Below are positions 11,649-23,519 of a stretch of 64,000 nucleotides of DNA, piece by piece (positions within the stretch are counted from its first letter, which is position 1; each line of letters begins with the position of its first letter). The DNA is taken from positions 103,100,701-103,164,700 of the forward strand of contig OX104134.1 of assembly GCA_944470555.2 (NCBI GenBank), in the 5' to 3' direction. The notes under the pieces are model-generated. The model saw nothing but the letters and a program-made list of their open reading frames with translations. It was not told the DNA's origin and made no database searches. Position numbers and translations under genes: made by a program. The DNA is from Heterobilharzia americana (Eukaryota; Platyhelminthes; Trematoda; Strigeidida; Schistosomatidae).

Positions 11649-14600
11649 ATTTGTTGGTGGACTCTAGAACAATAACCTTGAGCTTCACCCTTCAGGGTCA
11701 CTCAGTTCCTCGAAAAGAGCGGCAGAAACGATAAAAATTTAGTGTTCAGTCAAGTATGTACAAAAATCAACGGTTTATATGCATTTTCGATAGCCTTGGT
11801 AAGTTCTACACTTTTCTAGATAGTTCTTTAGCTGATCTGAGACTCACAAGTAAGATCGCGTGGTTCTCACGAACTTTTGGCATAACATGATCAGTTGTGA
11901 AGGTTTCTCGGGGAATTCCATGCTTCTTTATGGAATCTAGGGGATATTGTTGCACTACATAATTGAATACCTAATATTTTAAGTATTTATCTTTAATCAC
12001 AACACATAAAGTCCATGAGCTACATCATCAGTTAAATTAAAATATCCTTACTAGAAATACCAATCAGTATAATCGAAAATATCATCTTAGTTGCATCGTG
12101 ATAACCACCACATGTATAGCCATTAAATTCATTTCACTCTTGATGCCAAGGTATACTGTCCCTATGTACCACACATAATAATAATCAGCTATCTAGTATT
12201 ATCTGTTTTCGAGTGACTTTCTAGTATTTCCCTCAACCATGAGAATCTTGCTGCCTGTCAGTTTCATTCGAAGTCAAATACATGTTTTATATTCTACACT
12301 TGGACTTTTGAACAAGATTCGAAAATTATGAGAAGCTAGATAAAGGCCGATTCATTAAAACCATTTCAAAAATGTTTCTCTTCTTTGAAACATAAATTAA
12401 GTGAAAGATATATGTCTCAGAAAAAATAAAGCCTTATATTTTTCTCACTGAAATGCAAAGACATTTACAGATACAAATTATCAAAAAATCTGTTCAACAT
12501 GTTTTCAGTCATGGTAAACAAACATTTCATGTCCTGTTTTAATGATTTAATCTAATTTAGACTGCCTTGTTTCACTGATTTTCTACTGTAACTAACTACA
12601 TGTGACCAGATGTGTAGTTCAGTTTACTTTTATATTTTTTATGAAATACCTATTTCTATTTCAGATGGCCTGCTTGAACCTTGGGCTACCAAATTTATCC
12701 ACTGAACATTTTTTAAAAATCAGATTCTTTCCTTTCAATTTGTTTTAATCATTTAAATATGTCTTTTGAACGTATAACGTACTCTTGCACATTTTTAAGC
12801 CGTTTTAAACTCTCCATTTCTCGAGTAAATAACAAAGCAGGGGAAAAATATTATGTTCTATGGAAATGGACTTTTCGGTGCACAAAAGTATATTATATTT
12901 CTATCCATCAGGTGCTTAGCTTGAGCTGCAGATTTTTGTGCCGTCTGAATGAACCACTACCCCCAGAATTACGCATGCGTTTCTGTTGATTATTCATTAT
13001 GAACCGGATGCCCATCCAGAATCAGCTGACTATTTCACAGTATTGCCTTGATTACTGTTGTTATTATTAACACCTTGCAGATGCGATGACCATGTTGTCT
13101 GAAAGTATTGTTCTGGGAGTGAGCTTGTTGAAAAATACATGCGGTGAATCCCATGCTGTCATACATGTTGTTTGGAATAAATCGACTATTATCATTATCA
13201 TTGTTATTATTACTAAAATGTGTTTCACAAAAGTGTCAAGCTTTAGGAAGATGGAATTATCAAGCTATTTTTGAGAAACAAACTGTCAACCGTTTTCCGA
13301 ATAGAGAAGTGTACATGGTTAAGTTTTAAGTATCCACCTCACCGTGGGTTGAACTTATCTCTTACAAAACTGTCTTCCTACAATCATAATATGATGGGAA
13401 ATGAGTTACTTTTACATGTTCTGTTCAACTTTCAAGTTCTTCTACCAAGTTTCATTCTGATCATTTTCTTAGTTTGTTTCATCTATTTTTAAAATTCTTT
13501 CAATATCTTATTATAATTTGAGTATAAAGCATATCTCAAGTCACCTCCTTAATTACTTAGTTGCAACGGCTCAGTTCTTAACGAGTGAAAGTCATGTAAC
13601 TTGCATTGGGTTGAGTAGTGATTCCTGTTAGAACTGCTTCTTTTATGCTGAAATCATTTGCCTATGGCTTTTCCCCTAAGGACTACTTGATACTTTTCTA
13701 CTACTCTGGCAACTTCGACACTGGTGTACCTTCTACATTTTAATGACGCAATGTAAGTGTAACAAACATGAGGCAGCTCGAAGTTAACCCTCTTACATTT
13801 CAAGGTTTTTTTAGGAAAACCCTGAAACTTTTCAGTCAAGGTAAATGAAATTGTTCACATCTTTACTCTTTCCATACTTTTCTGTGCCACTACCATTAAA
13901 CAGTTTTTCCTCCTCTTCTCTTACTCGTCAATTGGACGTCTGATATATTACCTTGAACTGTTTATGCATATTCCAGTATTCGGATTTATTTCGTCTCTGT
14001 GGATTCAATAGCAGATTCTTGCAGACCTGTGTTTTTTCACAGCACTGAAAATGTTAGAAGTTGAAGCATGGCATTAACCTACATAACTTATTATTCGAGC
14101 GTTCACTGTACTTGTTTAAAAGTCTTACACAGAAATGCATTTAGTACGATTTTTTCTCAACCAATTTTTTTGTTACGTAATATAACATGATTCATTCTTG
14201 AAGATAAACCGTTAGCCCTACACTTTTTAGTATATATCAGAAAGGTGTATAAAATGCATCTAACCTACATTTTTTTTCCATTTCATTTTCACTACAATTT
14301 TCACAAACATGCCAGAATATGTCTGTGTACAGAACATTAGGTGATTTTTTTAAAGTCTCCAGTTGAGGAACAATGGTTATTCACCCTGTTAATTTATCCA
14401 CTGACCGCCTCATAGGCTTCATATTTCACCTATTAATGCAGCTATTTCATATCCTCCAAGTTAACGACAATAACATCTTTTATGTTAGATGATGAGTGAA
14501 AATGAAATGAAAATCTGGGCTGCGGCACAATTCAAGTCAGTGATATATGGGTCAAAGGTCGTTGGTTGGAATATTACTGCAGCCTAGATCTTCCTTTCGC

Positions 14601-16083
14601 CTTCACTCATCACCCAGTATGAAATCTGTTACCGTCGTGAACCTTACTGTTTTAAACTGTTTCATAATCAAATTTCATTGACAATCATTTTCTAATTCCA
14701 TCTATGAATTAAGCATGCACCAGATCGTCAAGGCCATACAGAATATAGTCTGTTTAACGTTATCATTATGCTTGAACCAAAGTATTGTTAAATGTTTTGT
14801 GTTAAAATTGTTATGTTCTTTTAATCGAAATAGAGATAACCACTTTGCGACTTTTGTATCTGTCATTAACATGAAATTATAGAATTTATATAAACTGAGT
14901 TTGCAATCACCGTATTTTCGTTTATGAGTTCTGAGAATCGAATAGTGATATGCTTCGTTTGAGTGTTTACTTACTGATATATTAACCTCACCTGTACAAA
15001 TTTTGGTTTTCAAGTACAACTTTGCGAATACATGAAAGTATTAAAAAAGAATAGTTAACATATTTACTGTATTTGAGCTCAATAAGAAGGCATCGTTTGG
15101 CTACCTACTTTTCTGAAATGCATAATATCACAGTCACATTCATTGCTGGAATCAAACCCTCGAAACTTTTCACTAAGACTTCAGTTTACCAAATACTATG
15201 AATACAAGGGACTTTTATCTTTGTGCGATGATCGACTTGAGTCCCACCACCATCTCTATCTCACTGAAGTGTAGTTTTATCTGTCAATATCTTTGCATTT
15301 TAGGAATATTACAGATATCACTGATCAGTGTCATTAACATAAGATACTGATAAGTAGCTGGTGATAGACACTGTGGATCCTGACGCTTTTCGGACGGAAA
15401 TCAGCATCTAAGGCTATTCTGGAACAGGCTATCTGGCATTGCGGTTTAGAAAACGTCCACTGATACATCTTATTGCTCGTTTAGTGTTTTGTCAGGATTA
15501 CAACTAATTAATATTATTAAATGAACGATATGGTATGATGAAGGTACCACAAAATTTCACTGTGCTAATAAGTAGTTTCAGCAGTCATTTGTATCAATGC
15601 TTTTACCTTCAAAATGTGATTAGATTTATCACTCTTCATATAAATCTAATGCCAGTCATCTAGTTCAGTCACATAGTAGTTAGTGTGCTGATCGATTAAC
15701 AGTTAGCATTCAGCACTTTAAAATTCTTCTCTGGTGGTATTTATTTTTAGGATAGAATGATAGTCACTCTATTCCAAACAATTCACTGGTTCAGTATGGA
15801 ATTTTCAGCACGTAATAGTTCAAGAGATCCATTCCCTGGGCAAATCTCTAGGAAAAATAATCATTTCATTTGAATACCATTAATAATAATCTTACTGGAA
15901 CCACAATATGAAACAGACACCTGGTGGTACATTAGCGGCTGGTTTGGATTGGTGAATGAATAGAAAATCAAGCTTAACTTTGGTGATGGTAGTTTATTCA
16001 GCTAGTATCAAAATCTGAAATTTGACACAATTATCCAAGAAATAGTAATAAATAGATAAATTAATATTTTACTCCCATATTAT
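8607..16083. other. 7.5 kb without a supported gene
   Basis: AT-rich with stops in all frames. Frames up to about 108 codons (for example 9784-10110) show no domain, no codon-like composition and no splice context that I trust. It contains an (AT)n run at 11617-11646. The 9400-9720 part is less AT-rich and may be an old repeat, but I cannot identify it. Confidence 0.6.
11617..11646 (+). repeat. (AT)15 microsatellite
   Basis: Thirty bases of perfect AT dinucleotide repeat. Confidence 0.97.
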
Positions 16084-16098
16084 TAACCTCGCCTGGTT

Positions 16099-16160
16099 AA
16101 CTAGTTTACTAGTTACTAGCCGGTCCTAAGCCCGGGTAAAGAGGGAAGGTTGGGCATAGG
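16099..16160 (+). promoter_or_regulatory. Conserved 5' leader of the LINE, candidate internal promoter
   Basis: AACTAGTTTACTAGTTACTAG (three overlapping ACTAGT units) is followed by the GC-rich CCGGTCCTAAGCCCGGG and a purine stretch. The same block opens copies D (5189), E (38160-38100, -), F (48700-48640, -) and G (-). LINEs must carry their promoter downstream of their start, so a block kept this well in untranslated sequence is a reasonable candidate. This is inference, and no known promoter motif was matched. Confidence 0.35.
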
Positions 16161-19100
16161 GCTAGCAACCCTACCCCGTAAAACAAATCTAACCGCTAAA
16201 GAAACTTCAAAGCACAAACAAAATATAAAAAATGAAAACAAACTTATTCCCCGCTGGAATCGGAGAGGCGAAATGACGCCAGTTGGTGAAAGCCTTCGGG
16301 AAGCCAATTGGCCGATGTGTCTTCTCTCGATGAAAGCGAAAGTAAACGTGGGGACATGGAATGTCCGCACCATGTTTGAACCCAGCAAGGCAGCCCAGAT
16401 TGCAAACGAGATGAGAAGGTATCACATCGAAGTGCTTGGAATTTGCGAAAGCAGATGGAATGGGAGTGGACTCTCCAAACTGTCAACTGGAGAATCAATA
16501 ATCTACTCCGGTCACCCAGACGCCAACCACGAGCACACTGAGGGAGTGGCTATCATGATGTCCTCAAGAGCATCGAAGGCTCTCATGCAGTGGGAACCAA
16601 TCTCCTCCAGGATCATGACAGCGAGGTTCAACTCAAAAGGAAGGAAGGTCACAATCATACAATGTTATGCACCTACAAATAATGCAGAGCAAGAGAAAAA
16701 GGAGGATTTCTACAGACAACTTCAATCAACACTGGACAAGACGTCAGTTGGCGATATCAAAATTCTAATGGGCGACATGAATGCCAAACTGGGAGGGGAC
16801 AACACGGGAAGAGAACTAACCATGGGTCGAGAGGCGCTAGGTGAAATGAATGAGAATGGAGAATTGTTTGCAGAATTCTGTGCATTCAACGATTTGGTGA
16901 TTGGAGGCAGTGTGTTCAAGCACAAAGATATCCACAAAGCGACATGGATTTCACCAGATGGACACACTAAAAATCAAATCGACTTTATCTCAATCTCAAG
17001 AAAATGGAGACGCAGTCTACTTAACACAAGGTCAAGAAGAGGAGCAGATGTAGGTTCAGACCACTATCTAGTGCAAGGAACCTTCCAAATCAAGTTAAAA
17101 GCCTTCAAGGAAGCTGGTGATAGACCTCAATTCAAGTACAACACTCGGAAACTGAAGGATGAAACTACAAAGGAAATCTTCAAGGCAGCCATCAAGACAA
17201 AATGGGAGACATCGAGCAACATCCCTGAAGAAACCTGTGTGGAAGAACACTGGAAGTCTTTGAAAGCTATGTGGAAAGAAACCTGCACAACAGTATTAGG
17301 AAGGAAGAAGAAAGAAGACAAGGAATGGATCTCGACGGATACCTGGAAGCTGATAGAGGAGAGGAGGATGGTGAAGCAGAAGATAAACCAGTGCAAGGAT
17401 GCTCAACGACAAGAGGAACTGAGCACAATGTATAAAGCACTGGACAAAGAAGTGAAGAAGAGTGCACGCAAAGACAAAAGACACTTCTACGAAACACTGG
17501 CAAGTGAAGCAGAACAGGCTGCAGGTAAGAGAGACCTGACGACATTGTATCAAATAACCAGGTTGCTATCAGGGAAGAGACCAACACAGATGAAACCAAT
17601 AAAAGATGAAGAAGGAAATTTAATTACGAAAGAAGAGAAACAGAGGAAACGATGGGCCGACCACTTCAAGAAGCTCTTGAATCGACCACCACCTGCACTT
17701 CGTCCAGAAATACCACCTGCAGCCGCTGAATTACAAGTGAACATTAATCCCCCAACGAAAATGGAAGTCCTGAACGCCATAAAGCTACTGAAATGTGGGA
17801 AAGCAGCAGGACCAGATGGAATACCGCCAGAAGCACTGAGAACAGATGCAGAGACAACAGCGGACATGCTCACACCACTATTGCAGAAGGTGTGGAAGGA
17901 AGAGAAGGTACCTGACGATTGGAAGAAGGGTTACCTTGTCAAACTGCCGAAGAAGGGAGACCTCAGTGCTTGCAAGAACTGGCGCGGAATCACTCTCCTG
18001 TCCACCCCAAGTAAAATATTAAGCCGCATCATCCTGGAGAGGCTTAAAGACGCACTGGATTCAAAACTGCGACCGGAACAGGCAGGCTTCAGGAAGTACA
18101 AATCATGTGCAGACCAAATTGCAACGCTTCGTATCATCATAGAACAGAGCATAGAATGGCAATCAGCTCTCTACCTCAACTTCATCGACTTTGAGAAGGC
18201 CTTTGACAGCGTCGACCGAGAAGTAATTTGGAAACTGCTTCAATACTACGGAGTACCGCAAACCTTTATCCGCCTCATTCAACAACTATATGAAGATGCC
18301 ACATGCCAAGTAATCCACAATGGGAAGCTCAGTGATGCCTTTGAAGTGAAGACAGGAGTGAAACAAGGTTGCCTACTATCCCCCATGATATTCCTTATTG
18401 TGGTGGACTGGATCATGCAGCAAACAGTAGGCAGCGAGAAGAGGGGGATACACTGGACGACGGAAAAGAACCTAGAAGACTTGGATTTCGCCGATGACTT
18501 ATGCCTAATGTCACACAAACTTGAAGATCTGCAGGCAAAAACTAACAAGTTGATAGAAGAGGCAGCTAAGACGGGACTTCAGGTGAATATAGAGAAGACA
18601 GAAGTGATGAAGATACCGCACCACCACCATCAACAACAACAAACTCCAATCACCGTCAACGGGAGAAACTTGAAGGAAGTAACCTCCTTCACTTATCTAG
18701 GAAGCACTGTTTCAACTACAGGCGGGACGGACGAGGACGTCAAAGTCAGAATCGGAAAAGCAAGACAGGCGTTCATTAGCCTGAAACCAGTGTGGAGATC
18801 TTCTGCACTCAGCATGTGGAACAAGATACGGATTTTCAACACCAACGTCAAGTCAGTGCTCTTGTATGGCTCAGAGACTTGGCGCGTCACGAAAGGTATT
18901 TCCAATAAACTACAGACATTCATCAACAACTGCTTACGCTCGCTGCTGAAGATCAGATGGCCAGAAAGAATAAGCAACAAGGAACTCTGGGAACGAACCA
19001 ACCAAGAACCTATCACGCAACAAATATGCAGGAAGAAGTGGAGATGGATTGGCCATGCACTGAGAAGGCCGACTGAGGACATCACGCGTCAGGCCAGTGC

Positions 19101-19251
19101 TCGAGTGGAATCCCCATGGGAAGCGACGAGTTGGACGTCCGAGGGTGACATGGAGGAGGTCGTGCGAGGAGGAAATGAGAGCTTGTGGGCTGTCGTGGGA
19201 CCAGGTTCAAAAGATCTCAGAGAACAGAGGTCACTGGAGGCGTGCTACTGA
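16150..19251 (+). CDS. RTE-like LINE endonuclease/reverse transcriptase
   Basis: The open frame has 1033 codons. Met61 (16330) is the likelier start because the domain begins right after it and the first 60 codons overlap the conserved leader. The AP-endonuclease domain has N71 in GTWNVRTM, E100 in CESRW, D209/N211 in GDMNAKLG and D304/H305 in SDHY, which are the usual catalytic and metal-binding positions. The reverse transcriptase has AAGPDG, D680 in FIDFEKAFDSVD, QGCLLSP, and FADD at 780-783. An HHHHQQQQ tract follows near 820. The C-terminal segment RWIGHALRRPTEDITRQ ends at a frameshift at about residue 982, after which the native tail HGKRRVGRP lies in another frame (19097-19285). The enzyme would nick target DNA and prime cDNA synthesis on it. 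The antisense frames over this locus are shadows. Confidence 0.93.
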   Translation: MGIGLATLPRKTNLTAKETSKHKQNIKNENKLIPRWNRRGEMTPVGESLREANWPMCLLSMKAKVNVGTWNVRTMFEPSKAAQIANEMRRYHIEVLGICESRWNGSGLSKLSTGESIIYSGHPDANHEHTEGVAIMMSSRASKALMQWEPISSRIMTARFNSKGRKVTIIQCYAPTNNAEQEKKEDFYRQLQSTLDKTSVGDIKILMGDMNAKLGGDNTGRELTMGREALGEMNENGELFAEFCAFNDLVIGGSVFKHKDIHKATWISPDGHTKNQIDFISISRKWRRSLLNTRSRRGADVGSDHYLVQGTFQIKLKAFKEAGDRPQFKYNTRKLKDETTKEIFKAAIKTKWETSSNIPEETCVEEHWKSLKAMWKETCTTVLGRKKKEDKEWISTDTWKLIEERRMVKQKINQCKDAQRQEELSTMYKALDKEVKKSARKDKRHFYETLASEAEQAAGKRDLTTLYQITRLLSGKRPTQMKPIKDEEGNLITKEEKQRKRWADHFKKLLNRPPPALRPEIPPAAAELQVNINPPTKMEVLNAIKLLKCGKAAGPDGIPPEALRTDAETTADMLTPLLQKVWKEEKVPDDWKKGYLVKLPKKGDLSACKNWRGITLLSTPSKILSRIILERLKDALDSKLRPEQAGFRKYKSCADQIATLRIIIEQSIEWQSALYLNFIDFEKAFDSVDREVIWKLLQYYGVPQTFIRLIQQLYEDATCQVIHNGKLSDAFEVKTGVKQGCLLSPMIFLIVVDWIMQQTVGSEKRGIHWTTEKNLEDLDFADDLCLMSHKLEDLQAKTNKLIEEAAKTGLQVNIEKTEVMKIPHHHHQQQQTPITVNGRNLKEVTSFTYLGSTVSTTGGTDEDVKVRIGKARQAFISLKPVWRSSALSMWNKIRIFNTNVKSVLLYGSETWRVTKGISNKLQTFINNCLRSLLKIRWPERISNKELWERTNQEPITQQICRKKWRWIGHALRRPTEDITRQASARVESPWEATSWTSEGDMEEVVRGGNESLWAVVGPGSKDLREQRSLEACY

Positions 19252-19282
19252 AGCCCTATGTTCCACTAGGAACCCAAGGGAC

Positions 19283-19285
<3 letters not shown>
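19097..19285 (+). pseudogene. Displaced native C-terminus of the copy B LINE protein
   Basis: This frame holds EWNPHGKRRVGRPRVTWRR and the rest of the C-terminal tail that is in frame in copy A. Copy B has AGTG inserted between CAGGCC and CTCGAG, which pushes it out of the main frame. The stop codon is the first TAA of the tail. The tail is basic and Trp/Arg-rich. A nucleic-acid-binding role is plausible but not shown. Confidence 0.85.

Positions 19286-19320
<35 letters not shown>
19283..19320 (+). repeat. (TAA)n tail of LINE copy B
   Basis: About twelve and a half TAA units, the longest tail in the window, which fits a young insertion. Confidence 0.95.
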
Positions 19321-22300
19321 GTTTAATATGAGAGAAGCCAGTTTACAGGCATCATCACATTGATATATGTTGGAAAATCTACAAGATTTTACGGATCTGA
19401 ATGGCACGGAGGTGAGGTCATTAAATTCGATTAAACACATCAGAACATTACACAAGTTATGAAATGAACAAGGAAATACCACTTTTCAGCATATACAGAG
19501 TATTGAAGTTTAGATCGTTCTCAGTTACACTTTTCCACCAGTGGTGGCACAAAGGTCGCGCGAAATCCCAAATTTTTCGTTACAAGCAGTTGACATGTTT
19601 GATTTGTCTTCGCAATGCCTTATTACGCTAGGTAAACGTCTATTCTACCGTAAATCTTTATGCTTACAGCTTTGGAGACCAAGAGACTCCATAGTGACGA
19701 TTTTGGGAATCTGTAAGTTTCCACATAATCATGTAATCCAGGTGAATATCTATTCAAGTGTTACTGTTCACAGCAATGCAGATTTACGCCATCAGAATTA
19801 GATATTGTGGTGCAAAGGAATAAGCACTTAAAGAACTGTAGACCAAGGGTAATGAGTTTTCAGTACTGTTCACGTTAAGGTATGCGGCACTATCAAAGAG
19901 GGAAATTCACTGTTGATGAAGTACTAGAGAAGTCTGTTGCATAGTATTATTGTGAATATGTTAACTTTAAAGTTAATGAGTTTATGTCCGGGATTTTACT
20001 GTATGTCCAGATTTTCGTTGCCATTACTGTATTTCTGTGCCTTTATAAGCTCATCTCTTACTGATGCATCGTTTTTTCTTAGTTATGTCGTTAGCTTGAG
20101 AAACAGCAGTCTGAAACCATTTCAAAAGTATACAACTGTATATGATCAGTTTTAAATACACATTAAAAATATTAACTCAAATTAAAGGGGGAGAGTTTGA
20201 TGAAATATATTCAGTGGAAACGTTTTGGCATCCCACGGTTAAAGTAGACTGCCGTATTCAGGTAAACAGTGTATACTAGGATCAAAATGAATGCTTAAAG
20301 ACGCTGTCACCAATAATATTGAATAAACTGCTTATTTTCGAACCATAAGTAACCACAGTGTGTACCACAAACTTCTCATTAATATTACACTCACCGTTCC
20401 TTTTAGTAAATCCGCATCGATTATGCTGTCAGAAAGTTGAAACTTGGCTTAACCAGGAACTAGAAACCCTGATAAACTAAATCATCTGTCGGAAGATCAA
20501 CTGTTACAGGCAACAGAGTGAGATATACGGTAGTGCAAAACGCTAAATTGACCGACGGGTTGGAGAGATTGATCATGCAGTATTTATTAGCTGAATAATT
20601 AACAAATAAGTGAAGAAATATTCAAGTCATCATTCTGGATGCCTTTTAAATTTCAACTACAACTTTAGCAAAGGACGAGAAAGTACCCCGATTCTATCTG
20701 CTAACTAAACAATAACTTTACGGAGTTACGTTGATCTGTCTATTGACAACAGATTTTGACCAACAAAGCGTTAACTAGTTAACAATACCATTGTAGATTA
20801 TATTATATCTAAAACACAAAAAAAATTGCTGCCCCATTTGTTTGCAATAAATGTAAATAGATACCTTAGTCGTCTGGAGAGATTTAACGGAGTAATGATG
20901 GATGTGTTCGGTCTAGATCACAACAATAACAATGAATTTAAAACAAATAATTTGAGCGAAAAGCCTGATAGGCCAACGAACAGATCCCAGTTCTCAGTAT
21001 TGGCCTTTATCTGCAGTCAGAATACTGTGTAGTAGTTAAGGTAATTTTAATTACATTTTTGATTTTTGGTAATATTTCTTTTACGTCAATACGCTTTACA
21101 CATCAAACGAAGGTCATTACAATAACAAAAAAGTGTAGCAATTTCATTGAAAAGTTCCAAGCCATTTAATCGTTTGCTTGATTCATCACTAGTCGTACAT
21201 TACTGTGGCACTGTTCTGCCTGCTACAATCACTAGGACAACCTAATTAAGACTACTTGATTGTATCGGCGTTACTCAGGAAGTGCTAACAATAAGATTTG
21301 ACAACTGCTCACCTTTCAGCGACCGGCTGAGGTAATTTGTGCAGTGGCTTCAGATAATGTTCATCTCACGTCTTGAGTCAGTTCATCATTTAGTGTTAAA
21401 CTTATGGTATTTTGTAATGATAGTCATTTCACAAGAAGTTTCTTTTACTCGAAACTTAATTTAGGAATTCCCATTGTACTGTCGGAATTATTTTAGTCAA
21501 CTGTCTTAGTGTACTTATTAGTAGTTGAAATCTATTGAAATAAAATAGTCACAAACTGCAGATGGACCTTCATTCGTATAAGGAGAAGAGAATTCACAAA
21601 ACAGTTAAATGTCATTTTATTTCACAGGAGTTCCCCCAGCTGCATACATTTTAGATGTGTACATAACGAAGACATAAATGAGGGCGTATGCATAAACGCA
21701 GGTTGCACCAGTTCAAACGCAGTTCTCACATACATGAATTCGGTCAAGCCTTATACACAATTACAACGTAGGAAGACAAGTAAACAATAGTGGTTGGGGA
21801 AACATTCAAGTAGTTGGACAATTATACAGAAAGTCGTTTTTAAGAAAGATGAATCATGCGTAAGAAAGTGGTAATAATGAAAATTTTTTATTTAGTCACA
21901 AATTCCGCGATTCACGTTGACATTTCTCACAGCGGCGTAGTTTACCAACTGTCCAGCGGCAGTGTGATATTGATACCTCCCTGTCAAGACTGCAAGATGT
22001 AATCTTTGCTATGAAAGTTTCAGGAACTAAGCAGATATACTATTGAACAGCTTAGTTAACTAGAAACCACCAAGGCTGATCTGTAGATTTCACCAGCTGC
22101 ACAAGAATGATGTAAACGCCGGACAGCCATTTCACTCACTTTGAGCCAAGCTCACCAGCAGTGTACCCGAACCAAACCAGTTCATGCAGCCAAGTTGTTC
22201 AGATCGCCTGACGATGACTGACCGACTTCGACGGGTAAGTCAGTAGATCAGCCTAAATCGTTTCTAAGAAAGTGAAAAGCAACAAATGGGACCCAACTTT

Positions 22301-23026
22301 TCATACTACACCGTGAAGAATGATATTTGATAGACATTTCCCTATTCTTCCAACAAACCTATTTCAGTACTAAATTTACAATGATGAATACTGTTCCGTG
22401 TTGAATAACGCAATAAGAACAGTACAGCCTGCTAGATAATGGATGCAGGACGTGTAGCTGACATGTCGAAAGCCTTAACAAGGAATAACGGATATAGGAC
22501 TTTGGGCATACGGCTGTTAGTTGGGATCATCATCAAGGAAGTGCAACCTATCATGTAAGAGTAGAAAGAAATGGTATTAAATCTCTTATTTGATGGCAAT
22601 TGACTTTGTTCTTTACAAAACAATATCTCTTTCAAACCTCCTTCTTTTCTTCGCGAAGCCACATGAACTGCAAATTATTATTTTTCATTATTTTGATTGA
22701 ACCTTTGACAATTTTCTTTTTAATTGCATTAGCTTGTCTTAATCACTTACCAGTTTTCCGTATATATATGTATGTATATACATGATTACGTAAGCAGCTC
22801 TACAGATATCTAAATTTCTTTCACCCATACCAGAATATTCATATTTCCCTATGATAATTGTGCGTCTAACACAACTGATTTTCGTTGTATTTTTTTGTAT
22901 GAGACCGTCATTTTGCTTGTTGAATGTTTGGACTGAAATCAGAATAGTTAACATGCATTTTTGCATCTATTTATTGCTTATTTACTTATTTGGGTTGTAA
23001 TCAGCAAAATAAAATTCCCATGGAAT
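19321..23026. other. 3.7 kb without a supported gene
   Basis: AT-rich, stops in all frames. The 22080-22260 part is less AT-rich and may be an unrecognised old repeat. There is a short TATATATGTATGTATATAC run near 22763. Frames of up to 86 codons (for example 19541-19801) look accidental. Confidence 0.55.
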
Positions 23027-23262
23027 AAAGAGATTAATTACTGAAGCTTTGTTTATCGAATCTACACCCAATACAGGAATGACGCAACATCTATACCAGA
23101 GATATAGAAAGTTAACTACTAGTAAAAACAAGGGATATCTGATAACAGGGCTATAAAAATCAGATATTGAAAGAAGTGCGATTACACTGATAGGATTATG
23201 AGCAACAGTGACTTATGTTCTAGACGTAGCCAAGTAAATAATACCGTATCATTGTGTGGAAT
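23027..23262 (+). mobile_element. Penelope-like element, 3'-end fragment
   Basis: This stretch aligns by eye with the 3' end of the Penelope-like copy at 60725-60960. Shared landmarks in order are ATTACTGAA, TTCATCGAATC (here TTATCGAATC), ACACCCAA, TACCAGAGAT, AGATATTGAAAG/AGATTTCGAAAG, GTGCGATTACACTGATA/GTGTGATTACAGTGATA, and the closing TTATG...GCAA. It contains only the C-terminal codons (IESTPN..., YQRYRKL) and downstream sequence. The reverse transcriptase is missing, as expected for a 5'-truncated insertion. Confidence 0.75.
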
Positions 23263-23519
23263 TGAATTCTACCAGTGTCCAAGTTTTCTATTAATATTGA
23301 CTTCATAATACTCTCCAAATACTTTCCTCTTGGCCATAATTTACAGCTACTTGTGATTTCCCGCTGTTTTATTTTGGCTAACTGATTGACGTCTGTTGGT
23401 ATTTTCACCCCCATGTGGATGCTGACAGATGTCGATCGTTTCGGTCCAGTAAACAAGCGGTAAATTAGAGGCATCAATTTATGGTAATAGTTGATACCTA
23501 CTGAGTAACAAGTGATTGT

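Larger units (their letters stand above)
16084..19320 (+). mobile_element. RTE-like LINE, copy B (full length, nearly intact)
   Basis: This is the best copy in the window and my reference for the family. It begins near TAACCTCGCCTGGTTAAC, has a 5' leader of about 245 bases before the likely start at 16330, one long frame with endonuclease and reverse transcriptase, and a (TAA)n tail from 19283. The leader is shared with copies D, E, F and G, so this is the true 5' end. The only visible coding lesion is a 4-bp insertion near 19096 that changes the last 50 or so residues. I could not see a clear target-site duplication because the 5' flank is itself TTA-rich. Confidence 0.96.

Noticed and set aside
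12759..12989. 76-codon plus-strand frame
   Set aside because: Composition looks random and no splice or regulatory context is visible.
16060..16090. Target-site duplication for LINE copy B
   Set aside because: The 5' flank is TTA-rich and the 3' flank follows a TAA tail. Short matches such as TTAATAT are not adjacent to both ends.
17267..19085. Long antisense frames over LINE copy B (for example 17267-17599, 17550-17873 and 18693-19085 on the minus strand) and their equivalents over A, D and H
   Set aside because: They mirror the sense coding frame and recur wherever the LINE occurs. No domain is seen in them.
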